Shown one piece after another: positions 18,801 through 19,286 of a stretch of 19,286 nt of DNA (positions are counted from its first letter, which is position 1; the number at the start of each line of letters is the position of its first letter). Made by a program: the position numbers and the translations under genes. The notes under the pieces are model-generated. The model saw only the letters and a program-made list of their open reading frames with translations, did not search any database and was not told the DNA's origin. Source of the DNA: Brachionus koreanus (lineage: Eukaryota > Rotifera > Eurotatoria > Ploima > Brachionidae); assembly GCA_016987375.1 (NCBI GenBank), contig PJRA01000005.1, positions 1,740,742 through 1,760,027 on the forward strand, in the 5' to 3' direction.

Positions 18801-19002
18801 GCCTTATATTTAGGGTTGTAGCCGTCGAACTGGTCAGAATTTTTTCGTACTCGGACTCGTCAAACGGAATTATATCATCGTTTTGATCCGGATCAAATGA
18901 GTAAGTCAATGCGGAGTGATTTTCTTGGCAACGAGCGGTTTTAGCAAATGTACTTGACTCACTCGAGTGATTAGTTTTATCCGAAGCGTCTTTAATTTGT
19001 AC
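8572..19002 (-). CDS. KASH-like (nesprin/Klarsicht-type) nuclear-envelope protein, 5'-incomplete, 7 exons
   Basis: Exons on the minus strand: 19002-17910, 15849-15710, 15655-15524, 12870-12409, 12262-12067, 11956-11575, 9811-8572. Every junction has GT-AG ends and matching phase (1, 0, 0, 0, 1, 2), giving an open frame of 1214 residues. The start lies upstream of 19002, where no initiator is visible. The predicted role is a LINC-complex protein: a tail-anchored linker in the outer nuclear membrane whose short C-terminus meets SUN proteins in the perinuclear space. Residues 1-455 are Ser/Asp-rich and disordered, 456-610 basic then helical, and about 610-960 form long amphipathic helices like degenerate spectrin repeats. 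A second disordered Ser/Thr-rich region follows, then a transmembrane helix at about 1162-1181 and 33 luminal residues with CC. The end is LVPF rather than PPPX. KASH family membership rests on architecture and the CCDF...Y tail; another tail-anchored protein is possible. Confidence 0.72.
9812..11574 (-). other. Intron of the KASH-like gene carrying a MITE
   Basis: The donor is GA|GTATGT at 11574, the acceptor AG at 9813-9812. Apart from the MITE at 10725-10939 it is AT-rich filler. A near-palindrome CGATCAATT...AATTGGATCG lies around 10490-10512. Short ORFs here have low-complexity K/F/L translations and are not supported. Confidence 0.65.
10721..10943. mobile_element. piggyBac-like MITE with TTAA target duplication
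   Basis: The element proper is 10725-10939 (215 bp), flanked on both sides by TTAA (10721-10724 and 10940-10943), the target site that piggyBac transposases duplicate. The left end CACTAGAAAGCCCG and the reverse-complemented right end CACTAGAACGCCCG match at 13 of 14 positions. The interior is AT-rich and has no transposase ORF, so it needs a helper from elsewhere in the genome. Related relics lie at 6348-6555 and 6717-6790, showing that the family is repeated. It sits within an intron, leaving the host reading frame untouched. Confidence 0.8.
11575..11956 (-). CDS. KASH-like gene, helical exon 6
   Basis: The acceptor is TTTTTAAG|ACATTG and the donor GA|GTATGT. The exon enters in phase 1 and leaves in phase 2. 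The translation (IVDKWEMMETRL...LDECVSELLNELRN...ALDLISNQINALEESHKK) has the heptad-like hydrophobic spacing and the single early Trp typical of spectrin-repeat helices. No initiator is needed, since it is internal. Confidence 0.8.
12067..12262 (-). CDS. KASH-like gene, helical exon 5
   Basis: The acceptor is CCTTAAG|AACGAT and the donor GATG|GTAAGT. It enters in phase 0 and leaves in phase 1. It encodes NDLLAICHTNISNLKLIRNL, then a Gln-rich helix (ELKQHQQFQQFKQQKLDSYL). It reads as the start of the helical rod that continues in the exon at 11956-11575. Confidence 0.75.
12409..12870 (-). CDS. KASH-like gene, basic/Ser-rich exon 4
   Basis: The acceptor is TTTTTAAG|ACAAAT and the donor AAATAT|GTAAGC, phase 0 on both sides (154 codons). 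The first half is basic and disordered (RQRSRLPRRVSTPG, KKPKAHRKLTEKKNS, GQRRKMS). The second half turns helical (YQHRMLEVELNELEDIINDS). The basic patches could bind acidic partners or act as nuclear signals; this is inference. Confidence 0.75.
12871..15523 (-). other. Largest intron of the KASH-like gene
   Basis: It runs from the donor AAT|GTAAGA at 15523 to the acceptor at 12872-12871, 2653 bp. It is very AT-rich, with many homopolymer runs. The one ordered structure is the hairpin at 14119-14233. A 63-codon plus-strand ORF near 15017-15208 has no recognisable motif and is regarded as chance. Confidence 0.6.
14119..14233. repeat. 32-bp near-perfect inverted repeat (hairpin) with MITE-family sequence
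   Basis: 14119-14150 and 14202-14233 are reverse complements at 31 of 32 positions, separated by 51 bases. The arm contains TCTAGAGAAATAAA, also found in the MITE-like fragment at 6717-6790. Just upstream, ACACCAGAAAGCC (about 14094-14106) resembles the MITE terminus ACACTAGAAAGCCC. It is probably a rearranged member of that family. A transcript would form a stable stem inside the intron. Confidence 0.6.
15524..15655 (-). CDS. KASH-like gene, small exon 3 (44 codons)
   Basis: The acceptor is ATTTTTCAG|AGCTCG and the donor AAAAT|GTAAGA; phase 0 on both sides. It encodes SSPFYSNSVTVDDFCFNDKN followed by QPVLPWDELFFELDPNED. This is a well-defined, probably conserved linear motif region with two aromatic clusters. 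Being symmetrical in phase, it could be skipped without breaking the frame. Confidence 0.75.
15710..15849 (-). CDS. KASH-like gene, exon 2
   Basis: The acceptor is TTTTTAG|TAAATG and the donor ACACC|GTAAGT, entering in phase 1 and leaving in phase 0. It encodes NEAKITDKKTESTSNVIQ and ends DVSDPHWDGYT, running straight into the aromatic motif of the next exon. The 54-bp intron between the two is typical of the short introns in this window. Confidence 0.72.
15850..17909 (-). other. Intron of the KASH-like gene with a LINE relic
   Basis: The donor A|GTAAGT lies at 17909 and the acceptor AG at 15851-15850. It is AT-rich from 15900 to about 17040 with no feature I can support. The part 17092-17515 is the LINE relic listed separately. 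Confidence 0.6.
17092..17515 (+). pseudogene. LINE C-terminal relic(s), antisense to the host intron
   Basis: From 17092 the plus strand is open for 61 codons and ends in the typical LINE C-terminal pattern: RPHDKRLISL, then FHFLTKRVVNFCNSLTRHIV and NSVSINNLKK, where active elements usually have VVN.WNSLP..IV.A.S.N.FK. A Trp has become Cys. A TAG at 17275-17277 closes it. A second, similar stretch, NAINAQTINSLKAAID, lies at 17389-17460, suggesting two truncated copies in tandem or a duplicated end. The composition is less AT-rich than the surrounding intron. Confidence 0.6.
17910..19002 (-). CDS. KASH-like gene, first visible exon, disordered Ser/Asp-rich region
   Basis: The acceptor is TTTCTTTCAAG|GTACAA and the donor GAATCAA|GTAAGT, entering in phase 0 and leaving in phase 1. 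Reading on past the donor gives a stop within a few codons, which supports the splice. The 364 residues are hydrophilic, with acidic runs (SLDDDDEIHSNSS, DLDDNLEEADD), basic clusters (FDRRKKRRF, KRYSVFKRRK) and repeated Ser stretches. No globular domain is recognised. The exon begins with VQIKDASDKT; there is no initiator, so upstream exons exist outside the window or went unrecognised. Confidence 0.75.
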
Positions 19003-19286
19003 CTTGAAAGAAAAATTTTAATTATGTGAATGCTCGAGAGAAACTCAAGAGTGTAGAAATGAGAAATGAGAAAATTCAATAAATGTCATATTTTATCGAT
19101 TTACCTCTATCTAATTAGATCTGAGTAAATAAATAGAAAATAGCACTTATCTGTCCATCTGTCTTCTAGCGCAAACAAAAGACCATCAGGCAAAAGCCCA
19201 AATTTCTTATTTTAAAAAATTAATAAAAATTTCATTTAAAGTTACACAATTTTTAATTAAAATTTTCTAATTAAAGCTTTTTATTT
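19003..19286 (-). other. Upstream intron of the KASH-like gene (edge of window)
   Basis: This is AT-rich sequence ahead of the acceptor at 19004-19003. A 34-codon open stretch near 19215-19110 reads GLLPDGLLFALEDRW, but no donor in the right phase follows it, so it is not called as an exon. Confidence 0.45.

Noticed and set aside
19110..19220. Open stretch GLLPDGLLFALEDRW on the minus strand as an upstream exon of the KASH-like gene
   Set aside because: No GT donor in the required phase 0 follows it before an in-frame stop, and no ATG is present. It may be chance or intron.
1..19286. CRISPR arrays, bacterial operons, ribosome binding sites or rRNA
   Set aside because: No regularly spaced repeats, Shine-Dalgarno-led gene series or rRNA-like conserved blocks were seen. 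The splice signals and gene content are eukaryotic.

Overview
The window is from an AT-rich animal nuclear genome. The evidence for this is an ANTP-class homeobox gene, a LINC-complex (KASH) type gene, spliced genes with GT-AG introns of 45 bp to 2.6 kb, TATA boxes, AATAAA signals, and several decayed non-LTR retrotransposons and piggyBac-like MITEs. A small invertebrate is likely; a rotifer-like lophotrochozoan is one candidate, but the sequence alone does not settle this.

Layout. 1-1000: retrotransposon debris (a dead reverse-transcriptase C-terminus, a 300-bp foldback, three copies of a LINE-type 3' tail). 1120-1860: less AT-rich 5' flank of the homeobox gene, with GATA-like motifs, homeodomain-type palindromes and a TATA box. 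1909-2694 (+): an uninterrupted ORF for a Not-type homeodomain repressor with an eh1 motif. 3937-5310 (-): a compact TATA-driven locus for a small secreted protein. One signal-peptide exon can be joined in phase to either of two downstream exon sets, giving predicted proteins of 119 and 237 residues that share a repeat with three cysteines. 5550-7972: repeat-rich intergenic region with a possible SAM-like relic, two MITE relics, a CR1/L2-like LINE remnant and a gag-like relic. 8572-19002 (-): seven in-phase exons of one large gene, 5'-incomplete, encoding at least 1214 residues. It has a long disordered N-terminal part, predicted helical (spectrin-like) segments and a C-terminal transmembrane anchor with a short KASH-like tail. 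Its introns carry an intact piggyBac-like MITE with TTAA duplications, a 32-bp near-perfect hairpin and another LINE relic.

The three genes show no sign of acting in one pathway: one is a developmental repressor, one a secreted product, and one a nuclear-envelope linker. The most novel parts are the secreted-protein locus with phase-1 duplicated cassettes, the KASH-like tail that does not end in the usual prolines, and the palindromic 3' tail shared by scattered retroelement copies. Exon joins were inferred by hand from splice consensus and reading phase; no transcript evidence was available.
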